Notes: generated from the sequence alone by a model not told the origin. Shown: positions 23,531-32,718, counted from the stretch's first letter. The stretch: 37,603 nt of DNA from Phycisphaerales bacterium (GCA_023135165.1 JAGLTS010000079.1:1-37603), one strand, 5' to 3'. Translations and numbers: made by a program.

Positions 23531-24003
23531 GAGAACACCCCCTCGTGAAGGTTCGTAGCCAGTTCATGCAGATCGCGCACAGCAGCTTCCCGATCCTTCG
23601 CGTACATGCAATGGACGTAGATGTACTCGCCATCGTCCGACACATCCACGACAAGCGTACCCGGCGTGAGCGTGATCGAGTTGGCGAGCGTTGTCTTCTC
23701 AATATCGCTCATGTGACCGACCGGGTAGCGAATGATTCGGGGTGTCATGTTGAGCTTGGGCGTCGCTGCTTCGTATGCGATCTGCCAGTTTGCCTTGATG
23801 AGGATACTGAGAAAGTACACGCCGAACCGGACGATCTTGAAGAGGTGGTAGCCATACCCGCGATGGCCGGTGGCGGTGGCGTAGATGGAGGTGACGGCAA
23901 AGGCGAAGGCAAGCCCGGCGAGGAAGCTGACCGGTGTGAACGTGGCGGCGAGGAATACCCAGCCGACCGCGAGCGCGATGTTCAGAAGCACCAGACGAAT
24001 CAC
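23527..24003 (-). CDS. mrpE: Na+/H+ antiporter subunit E (MrpE/MnhE)
   Basis: 158 residues. Two N-terminal membrane helices (LVLLNIALAVGWVFLAATF and a second) and a cytosolic domain with the family segments IVRFGVYFLSILIKANWQIA and ITLTPGTLVVDVSDDGEYIY. The start is GTG 24003, overlapping the mrpD stop as GTGA; the longer open frame to 24063 would overlap mrpD by 60 bp and adds a non-homologous basic segment. Confidence 0.9.
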   Translation of the reverse strand: MIRLVLLNIALAVGWVFLAATFTPVSFLAGLAFAFAVTSIYATATGHRGYGYHLFKIVRFGVYFLSILIKANWQIAYEAATPKLNMTPRIIRYPVGHMSDIEKTTLANSITLTPGTLVVDVSDDGEYIYVHCMYAKDREAAVRDLHELATNLHEGVFS

Positions 24004-25652
24004 GGCGTCACCTCCGTGCTGTGTGCGATCTCGGTGGTGTCCGCGTTCTCGATGTGAAGCCACGCCTCCTCACCGAGGACAGCCGTGACGTAGTGCCTGG
24101 GGTTCGTCGCGATGTCCGCTGCACGATCGGCGTATCCGTTCACCACCTCGGCGCCGAATCCGATGAAGAGCGCTGATGCCACGAGCAAGATGATGCCGAC
24201 GTACGCCGACGCCACGCGAGGCCTCGGCGCCGTTGCGATCACAGTCGCCGGCTCCGCCTCCGCACTCGGATACCAGAAGCAGTAACAGAATATCTTGAGC
24301 ATCGACAGCAGTGTGAGCAGGCCGGTCATCAGCGCAAAGACCGCCAGCCACCAATACCCGGTGAGGAACCCCTCCTTGATGACAACGTACTTGCCGAAGA
24401 AGCCCGACAGCGGCGGCAAGCCGACGAGGCTCATGGCTGCGACAAAGAAGAGCGTCGCCAGCCACGGCGTCTTTTTGACCATGCCTCCGAGCTTGTCGAG
24501 GTCATCCGTTTTGCGGTGTTTCTCAACGACGCCGCAGCAGAGGAACAGCGAACTCTTCACGACCATGTGCTGCACCATGTAGATCATGCACCCGCGGACG
24601 CCGCCGTGTGTGAGCAGCGCGATGCCGAAGATCATGTAGCCGACCTGACTGATCACGTGGATGGCGAGGATGCGTCGGATGTTGTGCATCGATACCGCGC
24701 CGAGCACGCCGAGGAACATGGTGAACGCAGCCGCGATGAGCAGCAAGTTCTGCGTCACGCCGCCGGCCAGCACGCCGTCGCTTGCCTGGACGAACGACTG
24801 CCCTGATCCAAGCGGGTCCGTCACGAGATCCGCCGCGAAGATCATTGGATACAACCGGGCGATCGCATACACGCCGACCTTCGTGAGCATACCGCTGAAC
24901 AGCGCAGCGATGGAAACCGAGCATGTGTAATACGTATCCGGCAGCCAGAACCACAGCGGGAAGATCGCGGCTTTGCATCCGAAGACGAGCAGCAGCAGCA
25001 CGGCGACGGCGTTGAAGCCGACCGGGAGCGGCGAACCGTCCACAAGTCGAGCCTGCGCCACGATGCGCGCCAGGTCCGCATAGTTGAGCGTGCCGGTCAT
25101 TCCATAGATCAATCCGGCGCAGAGGACAAAGATGCCCGACGCGAGCAGGTTGAGCATGACGTACTTGTACGACTGGGTCATCTGCTTACGCGTCGCGCCG
25201 AGCGTGAGCAGGGCGTATGACGCCATAAGCATGATTTCAAACGCGACGAACAGATTGAAGAGGTCGCCGGTGATGAAGGAGAGCTGGATGCCGAACATCA
25301 CCAAGTGCCAGAGCGGATGGAAGAAGCCGCGTTCGACATCGGGTTCGAGCGTGCTGAAGCTATGGATATAGCAGGCGAGCGAGACCATGGCCCCGGCGAC
25401 GAGCACCATGCCGGAAAGAGCATCGAAGACGATCGAGATGCCGAACGGCGCCGGCCAGTCGCCCATCTGCGTGACGAGGATCGTGTCGGTCTTGTAGCTG
25501 TAGACGAGGCACGCCAGCGCCAGAAGCAGGTTGGCGACAAGCGAGGTCGTGCCGACGATGCGCTGCAACACGACGTGCCCTCGCAGCGCGAGTGTCGTCA
25601 GTCCCGTGGCCATCGGGATGACAATGAACAGGATGATGAGGTCGGGGTTCAT
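24000..25652 (-). CDS. mrpD: Na+/H+ antiporter subunit D (MrpD/MnhD, NuoN-like)
   Basis: 550 residues, about 14 membrane helices of the complex-I antiporter-like family. The proton-path Glu lies in FVAFEIMLMASYALL and the essential Lys in FGCKAAIFPLWFWLP. The broken-helix region and the second-half Lys/His helices (HMVVKSSLFLCCG) are also present. MrpD is one of the two proton-pumping-like subunits. ATG 25652 starts at the first helix (MNPDLIILFIVIPM); upstream in-frame codons to 25715 would overlap mrpC. The gap to mrpC is 25 bp. Confidence 0.93.
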   Translation of the reverse strand: MNPDLIILFIVIPMATGLTTLALRGHVVLQRIVGTTSLVANLLLALACLVYSYKTDTILVTQMGDWPAPFGISIVFDALSGMVLVAGAMVSLACYIHSFSTLEPDVERGFFHPLWHLVMFGIQLSFITGDLFNLFVAFEIMLMASYALLTLGATRKQMTQSYKYVMLNLLASGIFVLCAGLIYGMTGTLNYADLARIVAQARLVDGSPLPVGFNAVAVLLLLVFGCKAAIFPLWFWLPDTYYTCSVSIAALFSGMLTKVGVYAIARLYPMIFAADLVTDPLGSGQSFVQASDGVLAGGVTQNLLLIAAAFTMFLGVLGAVSMHNIRRILAIHVISQVGYMIFGIALLTHGGVRGCMIYMVQHMVVKSSLFLCCGVVEKHRKTDDLDKLGGMVKKTPWLATLFFVAAMSLVGLPPLSGFFGKYVVIKEGFLTGYWWLAVFALMTGLLTLLSMLKIFCYCFWYPSAEAEPATVIATAPRPRVASAYVGIILLVASALFIGFGAEVVNGYADRAADIATNPRHYVTAVLGEEAWLHIENADTTEIAHSTEVTP

Positions 25653-25677
25653 GGTTGGTCTATGTGGTCCAGGCCGA

Positions 25678-26046
25678 TCACGGGAGCTGCTCCTTGGCGA
25701 GCAGGTCGACTTCAAGCGTGCCAGCCCGCCGCTGGGTCAGCACCAGTAGCGTCAGCAGGAACGCCATGACGGCGAAGCTGATAACGATGGATGTGAGGAT
25801 CAGCGCCTGGGGAAGCGGATCGACGGGCGGCCTGTTTGCGAGCTGCTCGCCGTGGCCTACGAGAATCGGTGGGGTCTTGATCCCAGTGGCGATGATCGGC
25901 GAGCGACTCATCGACAAGATGCTCATGTGTGCCGCGTGACTGAACAGGAAGACGCCCATGGCGACAGCCTTGAGCTCCCGGCTTAGCATCAGGTAGATGC
26001 TCACGCCGAAGATCACAGCCACGCAGATGGCGAGCAAGAGCGTCAT
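25678..26046 (-). CDS. mrpC: Na+/H+ antiporter subunit C (MrpC/MnhC, NuoK-like)
   Basis: 122 residues, three membrane helices (LLLAICVAVIFGVSIYLML, a middle helix with FLFSHAAHMSIL, and LTSIVISFAVMAFLLTLLV). The DPLPQALILTSIVI motif before the last helix is diagnostic of MrpC/NuoK. ATG 26046 overlaps the stop of the AB gene by 4 bp (ATGA). The open frame continues upstream to 26139 but would read across the AB coding region. Confidence 0.92.
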   Translation of the reverse strand: MTLLLAICVAVIFGVSIYLMLSRELKAVAMGVFLFSHAAHMSILSMSRSPIIATGIKTPPILVGHGEQLANRPPVDPLPQALILTSIVISFAVMAFLLTLLVLTQRRAGTLEVDLLAKEQLP

Positions 26047-29024
26047 TCGAGTTCCTCCGAAAGTCGAACGATCATGCCGATCGACACGCCGGTCACGACG
26101 AGGAAGACGCCCAGGTCGAACGCCATCACCGTCGCCCATTCGACCTGATTGACGCCGGACCCGATATAGCCGTGCGCGGATGTGAAGAAGGGCAGGCCGA
26201 AGAGAAGCGACGCGGTCCCCGTGAGAAGCGCCAGCCCCAGGCCGAGGACGATGAGCCGTTCCGGTTTGACGGGCAGCAGTCGAAGCAGCGCGCCGGGTCC
26301 GGTTGCCATGCGGAAGATTGCCAGCGCCACGGCCGCGATCAGGCCGGCGATGAAGCCGCCGCCCGGCTCTTGATGTCCCTTGATGAACATATAGACCGCG
26401 AACACCAGGCTCAGCGGAAGCAGAATCCTCTGCGTCGTGCGGAAGACGAGCGAACTGATGCCCGGCCCGCCGTTGCCCGGAATATCGAGCGCGTTCTCGA
26501 CAGGCTCGAAGTCAAGATCCTCCGCATCACGTTTAGAGAGCAAAGCCCAGACACCCAGCGCGGCGATGCCGAGCACGGTGATTTCGCCGATCGTGTCAAA
26601 GCCGCGGAAGTCGACGAGGATGACGTTGACGATGTTGTTTCCGCCGCCGCCGTGCCCGTGTGTCAGCGCCGTGCCTTGGTACGAGTTGGCGATGAAGAAG
26701 TCGCCGAGCTTCTGCACGCCTGTCAGGTCCGTCGTCGCAGCCACGTAGGTCAGCCAACCGATCGACAGGCCGATCGCGGCGCTGACGATGATGCGCACGC
26801 CGACGATCTTGAAGTTCTTCGGCCGGGGGTTGTAGTCGGGCAGCATTCGCAGCACGAGCAGGAAGAGAACCACCGAGATGATCTCGAACATGAGCTGTGT
26901 CAGCGCAAGGTCCGGCGCCTGGTAGAGCAAGTACATCGCGGTGACGCTGAAGCCCGTCGATCCGAGGATCAGGACGCGCACGACCCGTTGCTGCACGATG
27001 GGCAACAGCAGCGCCGTCACGCAGATCACGATGGCGATGAGCAGGCCCGGCCAACTCTCGTAAATCGGCGCCACGTCAGGCCCGGTCGGCCAGTGGAGCA
27101 GCTCCGGCCGAATCGTAGCGGACGCGATGACCCCGGCCAGCGCCGCGAGCAGGACGAAGACGACGTAGTGCCGGAAGTTCCCCGTCTGGATCGTGCGGAA
27201 CGCCCGTCCGCCTCCGGTGACGGACAGCCAGTAGAAGCCAGGATACAAGTTGTCGTGCGGGTCCTTCCAGAACGTCCGCCAGACTCGGCTCAGTGCGAGC
27301 GCGACGCCCAAGCTGATCGCGAGCAGGCTCAGGTAGATGGGCGGCGTGTTGAAGTGAATCTGCCAAGACCAGGGCAGCGACGCCCAGTAGTTCGGATGCG
27401 TCTCGATCTGCGACACGAATCGGCTGAACGGCCCGGCGAAGATGCCGCCGATGAACTGGAACGCGAGGAGGAACGCAGCCGGCCACCACAGACACGCGCC
27501 CCAGAAGCCGCCCTCTCGCTCATGGTGATGATGCGGCTCCTCTTCCTGGACATCCGCCTCCATCGAACCGCGCAGCCCGGCGAACGTCGTCAGCAGACGA
27601 ACGAACACAGCGACGTTCACGAGTGCCATGAAGACGGCAGCCGCACCGACGAACCAGATGATCGGGTGCTCCTGTGCCGCGTGGTAGATCTGGTAGAGGA
27701 ACGCCTCCTTCGCGTTGAAGCTCAGCGTCCCCGGCCCGGCCGCCATGGCGTAGCCGGCAGCGAGACAGAGCCACGCGAGCAGTTTGTGCGAGCGCAGCAG
27801 CCCGCCGAGCTTGCGAATGTCGCGCGAGCCGGCGAGGAGCCCGATCGCTCCCGCGATGATGAAGATCGGCGCCTTGTACAGCGCGTGGTTCATGATCTGC
27901 ACGATCGGCCAGATCATGTTCTCCTGCGATGCGGGTGCGGCGTGTTCATCGGCGGCGGACTCGATGGGCGGATTGTGCTCGCTGACGAGCACGATGCTTG
28001 CCCCGTCCACGGGCGCGAATGCATGATGATCGGTGTGCGAGGTGTGGTCGAATGTGCCCAACCCGTAGGCGCAGATGAAGAGCGCAAGCTGGCTGACCGT
28101 CGTGTAGGCGAAGATCTTCTTGAGGTCGGTGCTCCGCAGCGCGAGGTACGCGCCCATGACCATCGTCAGCGTCCCGATGCCGATCAGGACGTACGGCCAG
28201 ATCTCAAGATGGCGGAATGCGGGGTACAGGCGCGCGCACAGGTAGACGCCCGCCTTGACCATCGTCGCCGAGTGCAGGTACGCGGACACGGGCGTCGGCG
28301 CAGCCATCGCGCCGGGGAGCCAGTAATGGAACGGCCACTGCGCGCTCTTCGCCGCCGCACCGACGAACATGCACAAGAACGCGGCGTTGAGCAGCCCCTT
28401 GTTGACCTGCGACAGATCAGACGCCAGAACGCCCGAGATCGTCCACTCATCCGTCGCCAGCCCGAGCAGGATCAGCCCGGCCATCAGCGCCAAACCGCCC
28501 AGCGCGGTCGTGATGAACGCCTGCATGGCCAGTTTCACCGCCGTCTTGTCCTCGCGATCCCACCCGATCAAGAGGAACGAGCTGATCGCCGTCATCTCCC
28601 AGAAGATGAGCAGGCACAAGAGGTTGTCCGAGAGGACGACGCCGACCATCGCCGTCATGAAGAAGCCGTTGGTCGGGTAGAAGCGGTACAGCTCGTCGCG
28701 GTCCCGCCCGAAGTACCCCCGGGCGTAGATGTTGATGAAAATGCCCATCCCCGCCACGAGCAGGGCGAAGAACTGACCGAGCTGGTCGAATCGGAAGGCG
28801 AAGCTGATATCCAGCGTCGGGACGAAGGGGACCGCCACCGTCGGCAGGTTGAACCCCTGCGTCACCATGATCGTTACCAATGCCGCGACGCTGATAACGG
28901 CGGCTGCGATCGACACGAGCGTCCGCGCAAGAATTGCCGAACGCGGCAGCAGGAGCGTCGCCAGCGACAACACGAGCGGGCAGAACACCGCGATGAGCGC
29001 CAGCGTCGTGATAGGAAGGTCCAT
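26043..29024 (-). CDS. mrpA: Na+/H+ antiporter fused subunits A and B (MrpAB/MnhAB)
   Basis: 993 residues. Residues 1-770 are MrpA (NuoL-like): the Glu motif [15 protein letters not shown], the Lys helix [39 protein letters not shown], and the MrpA C-terminal domain ([20 protein letters not shown]). Residues about 840-993 are an MrpB domain ([40 protein letters not shown]). Fusion of A and B is known in several phyla. Two polar inserts stand out: a His/acid-rich loop at about 324-368 ([12 protein letters not shown] ...) and [13 protein letters not shown] near 490-502, which could sense or bind metal ions. First gene of a six-gene operon in the order AB-C-D-E-F-G. Ribosome site weak. Confidence 0.94.
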   Translation of the reverse strand: MDLPITTLALIAVFCPLVLSLATLLLPRSAILARTLVSIAAAVISVAALVTIMVTQGFNLPTVAVPFVPTLDISFAFRFDQLGQFFALLVAGMGIFINIYARGYFGRDRDELYRFYPTNGFFMTAMVGVVLSDNLLCLLIFWEMTAISSFLLIGWDREDKTAVKLAMQAFITTALGGLALMAGLILLGLATDEWTISGVLASDLSQVNKGLLNAAFLCMFVGAAAKSAQWPFHYWLPGAMAAPTPVSAYLHSATMVKAGVYLCARLYPAFRHLEIWPYVLIGIGTLTMVMGAYLALRSTDLKKIFAYTTVSQLALFICAYGLGTFDHTSHTDHHAFAPVDGASIVLVSEHNPPIESAADEHAAPASQENMIWPIVQIMNHALYKAPIFIIAGAIGLLAGSRDIRKLGGLLRSHKLLAWLCLAAGYAMAAGPGTLSFNAKEAFLYQIYHAAQEHPIIWFVGAAAVFMALVNVAVFVRLLTTFAGLRGSMEADVQEEEPHHHHEREGGFWGACLWWPAAFLLAFQFIGGIFAGPFSRFVSQIETHPNYWASLPWSWQIHFNTPPIYLSLLAISLGVALALSRVWRTFWKDPHDNLYPGFYWLSVTGGGRAFRTIQTGNFRHYVVFVLLAALAGVIASATIRPELLHWPTGPDVAPIYESWPGLLIAIVICVTALLLPIVQQRVVRVLILGSTGFSVTAMYLLYQAPDLALTQLMFEIISVVLFLLVLRMLPDYNPRPKNFKIVGVRIIVSAAIGLSIGWLTYVAATTDLTGVQKLGDFFIANSYQGTALTHGHGGGGNNIVNVILVDFRGFDTIGEITVLGIAALGVWALLSKRDAEDLDFEPVENALDIPGNGGPGISSLVFRTTQRILLPLSLVFAVYMFIKGHQEPGGGFIAGLIAAVALAIFRMATGPGALLRLLPVKPERLIVLGLGLALLTGTASLLFGLPFFTSAHGYIGSGVNQVEWATVMAFDLGVFLVVTGVSIGMIVRLSEELE

Positions 29025-29219
29025 CTGTGAGACTTCTCGTGGAGGCCCAGCAGCGTCAGCCGGTCTTGTTGACGCGAGGGCAGGCGCTGAGGCGATACGG
29101 TAGCGAGTCGGATTGTGATCCGCTCATCGGTTGAGGATCGGGCGTTCTGTGCCTGTTTCCGCAATCTTGGCTGTGAAAGCTGGCGCTGCCGCGCGAGGCT
29201 ATGAGCGCACATCACAGCC
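29025..29219. promoter_or_regulatory. Region upstream of the Mrp operon with an inverted repeat
   Basis: GCGTCA (29053-29058) and TGACGC (29070-29075) form a 6-bp inverted repeat about 30-50 bp upstream of the mrpA start; it could be an operator or leader hairpin. No confident -35/-10 pair was found. No gene. Confidence 0.35.
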
Positions 29220-29252
29220 TCGCCTTACCAAGCTCACCCTTACCCACATCTC
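29220..29252 (+). repeat. Outer inverted repeat, left arm
   Basis: 33 nt beginning TCGCCTTACCAAGC that match the reverse complement of 30565-30597 at 29 of 33 positions. The similarity weakens but continues a further ~30 bp inward (CTGACGGCAGCAGC against CTGACCGCAGCGCAGC). The two arms enclose 1.38 kb of gene-free, repeat-rich DNA. Confidence 0.75.
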
Positions 29253-29572
29253 AGTCGCGCTCGCTCTGACGGCAGCAGCCAACCTGCGACGCAGCGCTGG
29301 ATCGGCATCGCATAGCGACGCGGCGACTTCACCGCGCGAGGATCGGTGCATGGGGCTCAGACGTTCCAGATGCAGGCGAGCGGCCACGTCTCCGAGCCTG
29401 CCGTCACGCGGAGCGTGCAGTGAACGGCCACAATACAACCGTGAATCGCGTCGGCCGAGCGGGAGATGCTGCGTGCGTCACGTCGCAAGCGGTTCCGCGC
29501 CGTCATGCGAGTGTGCTCAAGCAGTCACGCACCAGGCAAAAGAAGAACGGTCCCCATCCGCGTCTTCCTTGA

Positions 29573-29624
29573 TCCTGTATTTCTAATGCACGGCGTAGGG
29601 TTGGTTCGTGCATTAGAAATACAG
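29573..29624. repeat. Palindromic repeat P1
   Basis: CCTGTATTTCTAATGCACG (29573-29591) and its exact reverse complement (29606-29624) form a perfect 19-bp inverted repeat around a 14-nt loop (GCGTAGGGTTGGTT). It is preceded by CGTCTTCCTTGAT, which is also found before P2 and P3. The arms are clearly AT-richer than the flanking DNA. Confidence 0.95.
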
Positions 29625-29634
29625 GGATCTTAGA

Positions 29635-29743
29635 GCTTGCGGCCATCGCGCGAGCGAACTCGGGTTCGTGGCGACAGTCGTCGGTCGGGTTCGGCGGCGT
29701 CAATCTCGTGCCGTAGCGCTTCGTTGCGCACACGATTGCTCGG
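29635..29743. repeat. Long spacer repeat following P1
   Basis: About 109 bp recurring with many identical blocks at 30277-30385 after P3: GCGCGAGCGA, GACAGTCGTC, GCGTCAATCTCGTGCCG, GCGCTTCGTT and GCACACGATTGCTCGG. The P2-P3 spacer (30141-30195) carries only the first half of this module. So the array is built of palindrome plus spacer units. Confidence 0.85.
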
Positions 29744-29765
29744 GGCCGTCCTCGTCTTCCTTGAT

Positions 29766-30132
29766 CCTGTATTTCTGGGGCTTCAGGATTTCGTGTGGGC
29801 TGCAGGGAGTCGTGGCGCGAGACTGAGGGGCTTCGCCCCCAGACCCCCCGGCTCCCCCCGGAAGGACCGAGGCCTGAGACGAACGTGCACGGTCCCTTTC
29901 CGGATCGGCTCCGGGTTGGCGCGCAGCAAAGCGTCACGAGAACATGCGACAGCCACGCGCGCTGAACACGAGCGGCCCCGATGTGTTGTCAAGCGATGCG
30001 CCTTCACAAACTGCGATGGCATCCACGTTCACCCCGCACCGCCGCTTGCACCATGAACCACCCACACAGAATCCTGAAGCCCGGTATTTCTAATGCACGG
30101 TGGAGGGTTCGGCCGTGCATTAGAAATACAGG
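29766..30132. repeat. Palindromic repeat P2, split by an insertion
   Basis: The left arm CCTGTATTTCT (29766-29776) is interrupted; it resumes as AATGCACG (30092-30099), and the right arm is intact (30114-30132). Removing the 307-bp insert and one 8-bp duplicate restores a perfect 19-bp inverted repeat with a 14-nt loop (GTGGAGGGTTCGGC), identical in design to P1. Confidence 0.9.
29777..30083. mobile_element. MITE-like insertion, 307 bp, with terminal inverted repeats and 8-bp target duplication
   Basis: Left end GGGGCTTCAGGATTTCGTGT (then GGG) and the reverse complement of the right end CGGGCTTCAGGATTCTGTGT (then GGG) match at 20 of 23 positions. The element is flanked by direct repeats GTATTTCT (29769-29776 and 30084-30091), an 8-bp target-site duplication of the P2 arm. 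Inside are a GGGGC-TTC-GCCCC hairpin (29827-29839) and no credible transposase frame, so it is non-autonomous. An 8-bp AT-rich duplication and G-rich ends are compatible with ISL3-like or IS256-like transposases, but no parent element is in the window. Confidence 0.85.
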
Positions 30133-30216
30133 ACTTTGGGACATGCGGACATCGCGCGAGCGAGCTCGGGTTCACAGCGACAGTCGTCCGTCGAGGCCGT
30201 CCCCGTCTTCTTTGAT

Positions 30217-30268
30217 CCTGCATTTCTAATGCACGATGGAAGGTTGGGTCGTGCATTAGAAATACAGG
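30217..30268. repeat. Palindromic repeat P3
   Basis: CCTGCATTTCTAATGCACG (30217-30235) and its partner arm (30250-30268) pair at 18 of 19 positions around a 14-nt loop (ATGGAAGGTTGGGT). The loops of P1-P3 have equal length and share a GG(A)GGGTT-like centre although their edges vary. The module GACTTTGGGAC follows both P2 and P3. Confidence 0.95.
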
Positions 30269-30276
30269 ACTTTGGG

Positions 30277-30385
30277 ACCTGCGGCCTTCGCGCGAGCGAG
30301 CTCGGGTTCACAGCGACAGTCGTCCGTCGGGGCAGGCAGCGTCAATCTCGTGCCGCGGCGCTTCGTTCCGCACACGATTGCTCGG
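30277..30385. repeat. Long spacer repeat following P3
   Basis: Second full copy of the spacer module described after P1. Downstream (30386-30564) there is no gene and no further palindrome copy. Confidence 0.85.
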
Positions 30386-30564
30386 ACCCGGATCTCCGTA
30401 GAAAAGCGAATGGTCCCGGCGACCGCCCCGGCGGGTGCGCGATGTGCAGCAGACGATGCGCTGACCGATGGATAGTAATCGTCTCCAGCACGCATGGGAC
30501 GGGACTGTTCAGGTCGGAGTAGTGGTGATGTTGACGCAGTGCTGCGCTGCGGTCAGTGATCCTC

Positions 30565-30597
30565 GATATGTGGGTGAGGGTGAGCCTGGAAAGGCGA
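30565..30597 (-). repeat. Outer inverted repeat, right arm
   Basis: Partner of 29220-29252 (29/33 identical as reverse complement). It lies 17 bp beyond the stop codon of der, so an insertion boundary next to that gene is possible. No flanking target duplication was recognised outside the two arms. Confidence 0.75.
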
Positions 30598-30614
30598 AGT
30601 CCACGTTCCAGTGG

Positions 30615-32207
30615 TCAGTCGGCGCTCTCGCCCGGTGAGCGTGGATCGTCGTCGGAGAGCGGCGGCGCTTCGATGGCGCGCTCGCTGCCTCGGCGCACGC
30701 GCCGGCCGGGGATCAGGTCGCTGCCCGCGCCTCGCTCGGGCTTCGTGGCGCTCCGCGCCTTCGCCTTGCGATGCTCGCCGGAGAGCAGATCCGCAAGGTC
30801 GGCCCTGGTTCTGGGACGGAAGATCAGCCGAATCGGGATCTCGCTGTACGGCAGCCGCTTGCGCAAGGCGTTGAGTAAGTACCGGCGGTAGTTCGGCCCG
30901 AAAAGCTCGGGCTTGTTGACGGAGATCGCGATCGTCGGAGGATGCACATCAATCTGCGAGACGTAGTACAGCTTCGCGTGCAATCCGAGCTTCGATGACG
31001 GCCCGCGAGCCCGGAGGATCTCCTTGAACACGGTGTTCAACCTGCCGGTCGATTCACGATGCTCCGCCTGGCGGTACAGGTTGAACGCCATGTGCAGCGC
31101 ATCGGTGATGCCATCCTCGTTGAGCGCGGACATGAAGACGATCGGCGCGTAGCTCAGGCCGGGCAGTTCCTTGTCGAGGTAGTCGCTGTAGTCATCCGGC
31201 TTGACGGTCTTCTTTTCGCTCGTTTCGTTTCGCTCTTCGACGACATCCCATTTGTTGACGACGATGACGCACGGCTTAAACTGGTGCTGAAGCTCCAGGC
31301 TGAGTTGTTTGTCGACCTGGCTGATCTCGGCGGCTGCGTCGATGAGGAAAAGGACGACATCGGCTCTGCGCGAAGCCCGCAGCGCGCGGTTGTAGGCGTA
31401 CCACTCGACGTCGCCATCCAGGCTCTTTCGCTTGCGGACGCCCGCGGTGTCGATGGCGATGAACTTGACGCCATCCACATCGACCTGGACATCGACGCTG
31501 TCGCGCGTCGTGCCCGCAATGTCGGAGACGATGACGCGGTCCTCTCCGGCGAGCACGTTGATGAGCGTGCTCTTGCCCGAGTTGCGCTTGCCGACGACGG
31601 CGAGCTTCATCAGATCCCGCTTCTCACGCAGATCATCGTCAGACGTGTCGGGCAGCGCTTCGTAGATCGCTTCGAGGAGGAGTCGCTTGCGGAAGCCGTG
31701 CGCCGCGGAGACGAGGGTCGGTTCACCCATGCCCAGGCTCGCGGCTTCATAGGCGTGCGGCTCCCATCGCTCGCTGTCCACCTTGTTGGCGATGAGCAGC
31801 ATGGGCGTCGCACGGTTGCTCTCACGGATCAGGCGGGCGACGGTTTCATCCAGCGGCGTGATGCCTGTCTGGGCGTCGATGACGAAAAGGATGAGCTGCG
31901 CCTCGGTGAGGGCCTCAGCGATCTGAAACTCGATGTCATCGGTAAGCCGGCTGAGGTCCTCGCCGACGTCGTTGGTCTGCCTGCCCGCCTCGTTGTAGAC
32001 GCCATAACCGCCGGTATCGGTGATCTCAGCGAGCTTGGGGTCGCCGATCTTGTTCGGGCAGGGGATCTCGACGAGCCTGCTGACCCGGTCGCGCGTCACG
32101 CCCGGGGTGGGATCGACGATCGACACCCTCGCTCTGGCGAGCATGTTCATCAGGGAGGACTTGCCGACGTTGGGTCGGCCGACGATGGCGATCCTTGGGA
32201 CGGACAT
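30615..32207 (-). CDS. der: Ribosome-assembly GTPase Der (EngA)
   Basis: 530 residues. First GTPase domain: G1 GRPNVGKSSLMNML, G3 DTGGYG, G4 NKVD. Second GTPase domain: G1 GKRNSGKSTLINVLAG, G2/G3 SDIAGTTRDSVDV and DTAGVRKRK, G4 NKWDVV. A KH-like C-terminal domain ends around PIRLIFRPRTR. Two tandem G domains plus KH define Der, which acts in late 50S assembly. The ~55-residue basic/Pro-rich C-terminal tail after the KH domain is an extension. Start ATG 32207 puts G1 at residue 9, as in the family; the frame is open 111 nt upstream without homology. It follows the zinc-ribbon gene by 40 bp. Confidence 0.95.
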   Translation of the reverse strand: MSVPRIAIVGRPNVGKSSLMNMLARARVSIVDPTPGVTRDRVSRLVEIPCPNKIGDPKLAEITDTGGYGVYNEAGRQTNDVGEDLSRLTDDIEFQIAEALTEAQLILFVIDAQTGITPLDETVARLIRESNRATPMLLIANKVDSERWEPHAYEAASLGMGEPTLVSAAHGFRKRLLLEAIYEALPDTSDDDLREKRDLMKLAVVGKRNSGKSTLINVLAGEDRVIVSDIAGTTRDSVDVQVDVDGVKFIAIDTAGVRKRKSLDGDVEWYAYNRALRASRRADVVLFLIDAAAEISQVDKQLSLELQHQFKPCVIVVNKWDVVEERNETSEKKTVKPDDYSDYLDKELPGLSYAPIVFMSALNEDGITDALHMAFNLYRQAEHRESTGRLNTVFKEILRARGPSSKLGLHAKLYYVSQIDVHPPTIAISVNKPELFGPNYRRYLLNALRKRLPYSEIPIRLIFRPRTRADLADLLSGEHRKAKARSATKPERGAGSDLIPGRRVRRGSERAIEAPPLSDDDPRSPGESAD

Positions 32208-32247
32208 GCGGGGAGTGTAGGCGATTCGCCGGGGCGGGGCGTCGTCA

Positions 32248-32718
32248 CTACGGCGCGCCCGCGAGGAGCAGGGCGAGGACCAACGCGTGGATGGCCCACA
32301 GGCCAATCGCGATCGCACGTTGCACGGCCGATGATTGTCTTAGGAACGTCCGGCGGCGGGCCATCAGACCCAGGGCCACGAGCCCGCTTGTCCAGCCAAA
32401 GGCATCAATGCCGATCACGTCCCAAGGCGGCCCGAATCCGGAGACGCTTGCGATGACGATCGGGATCATCAGGAAGGCTGCCGCGATGCCGGAGAAAAGC
32501 CCCGGCGTGATGGCGGCGAGAAACCACCGAAGGCGGATTTCCGCCGAACCGACCGTCAGCGACAGCGACTGCCTGCACTCGGGGCATCGCGGCTCGGTCA
32601 AGTTGCGCAGGTTGTAGCCGCACATCGGGCAGGGGACATCCCGCTCGATGAGAAAGTCGAGTAAATGCGAAACCTCATCACATCGCACTGGGGTGTTGCA
32701 TCGATCCTCTTCGGTCAT
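32248..32718 (-). CDS. Zinc-ribbon membrane protein of unknown function
   Basis: 156 residues. An N-terminal zinc ribbon CPMCGYNLRNL...RCPEC (about residues 30-48) is followed by three or four membrane helices (WFLAAITPGLFSGIAAAFLM, WTSGLVALGLMA, AIGLWAIHALVLALLLAG). CPxCGYNLRGL-type ribbons joined to membrane segments are frequent in planctomycetes; their function is not known. Start is either ATG 32718 or GTG 32730, the latter overlapping the ogt stop as GTGA; the ribosome site does not decide. It sits in the tyrS-ogt-x-der string, so it is probably co-transcribed. Confidence 0.7.
   Translation of the reverse strand: MTEEDRCNTPVRCDEVSHLLDFLIERDVPCPMCGYNLRNLTEPRCPECRQSLSLTVGSAEIRLRWFLAAITPGLFSGIAAAFLMIPIVIASVSGFGPPWDVIGIDAFGWTSGLVALGLMARRRTFLRQSSAVQRAIAIGLWAIHALVLALLLAGAP

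Noticed and set aside
26172-29030. 952-codon open frame on the plus strand opposite mrpA
   Set aside because: Composition is Arg/Asp/Gln-rich shadow sequence of a GC-rich coding strand; the minus strand has a clear MrpAB protein with conserved residues.
29573-30268. CRISPR array or integron attC sites
   Set aside because: Repeats are long-armed palindromes with irregular 80-140-bp similar spacers rather than short repeats with unique spacers, and attC core motifs (RYYYAAC/GTTRRRY) are not seen.
29131-30522. Several 60-150-codon frames across the palindrome array
   Set aside because: They share translated repeat sequence (endings such as LILYF or KVLYF) and derive from the palindromes; likely to be mis-annotated as hypothetical proteins.
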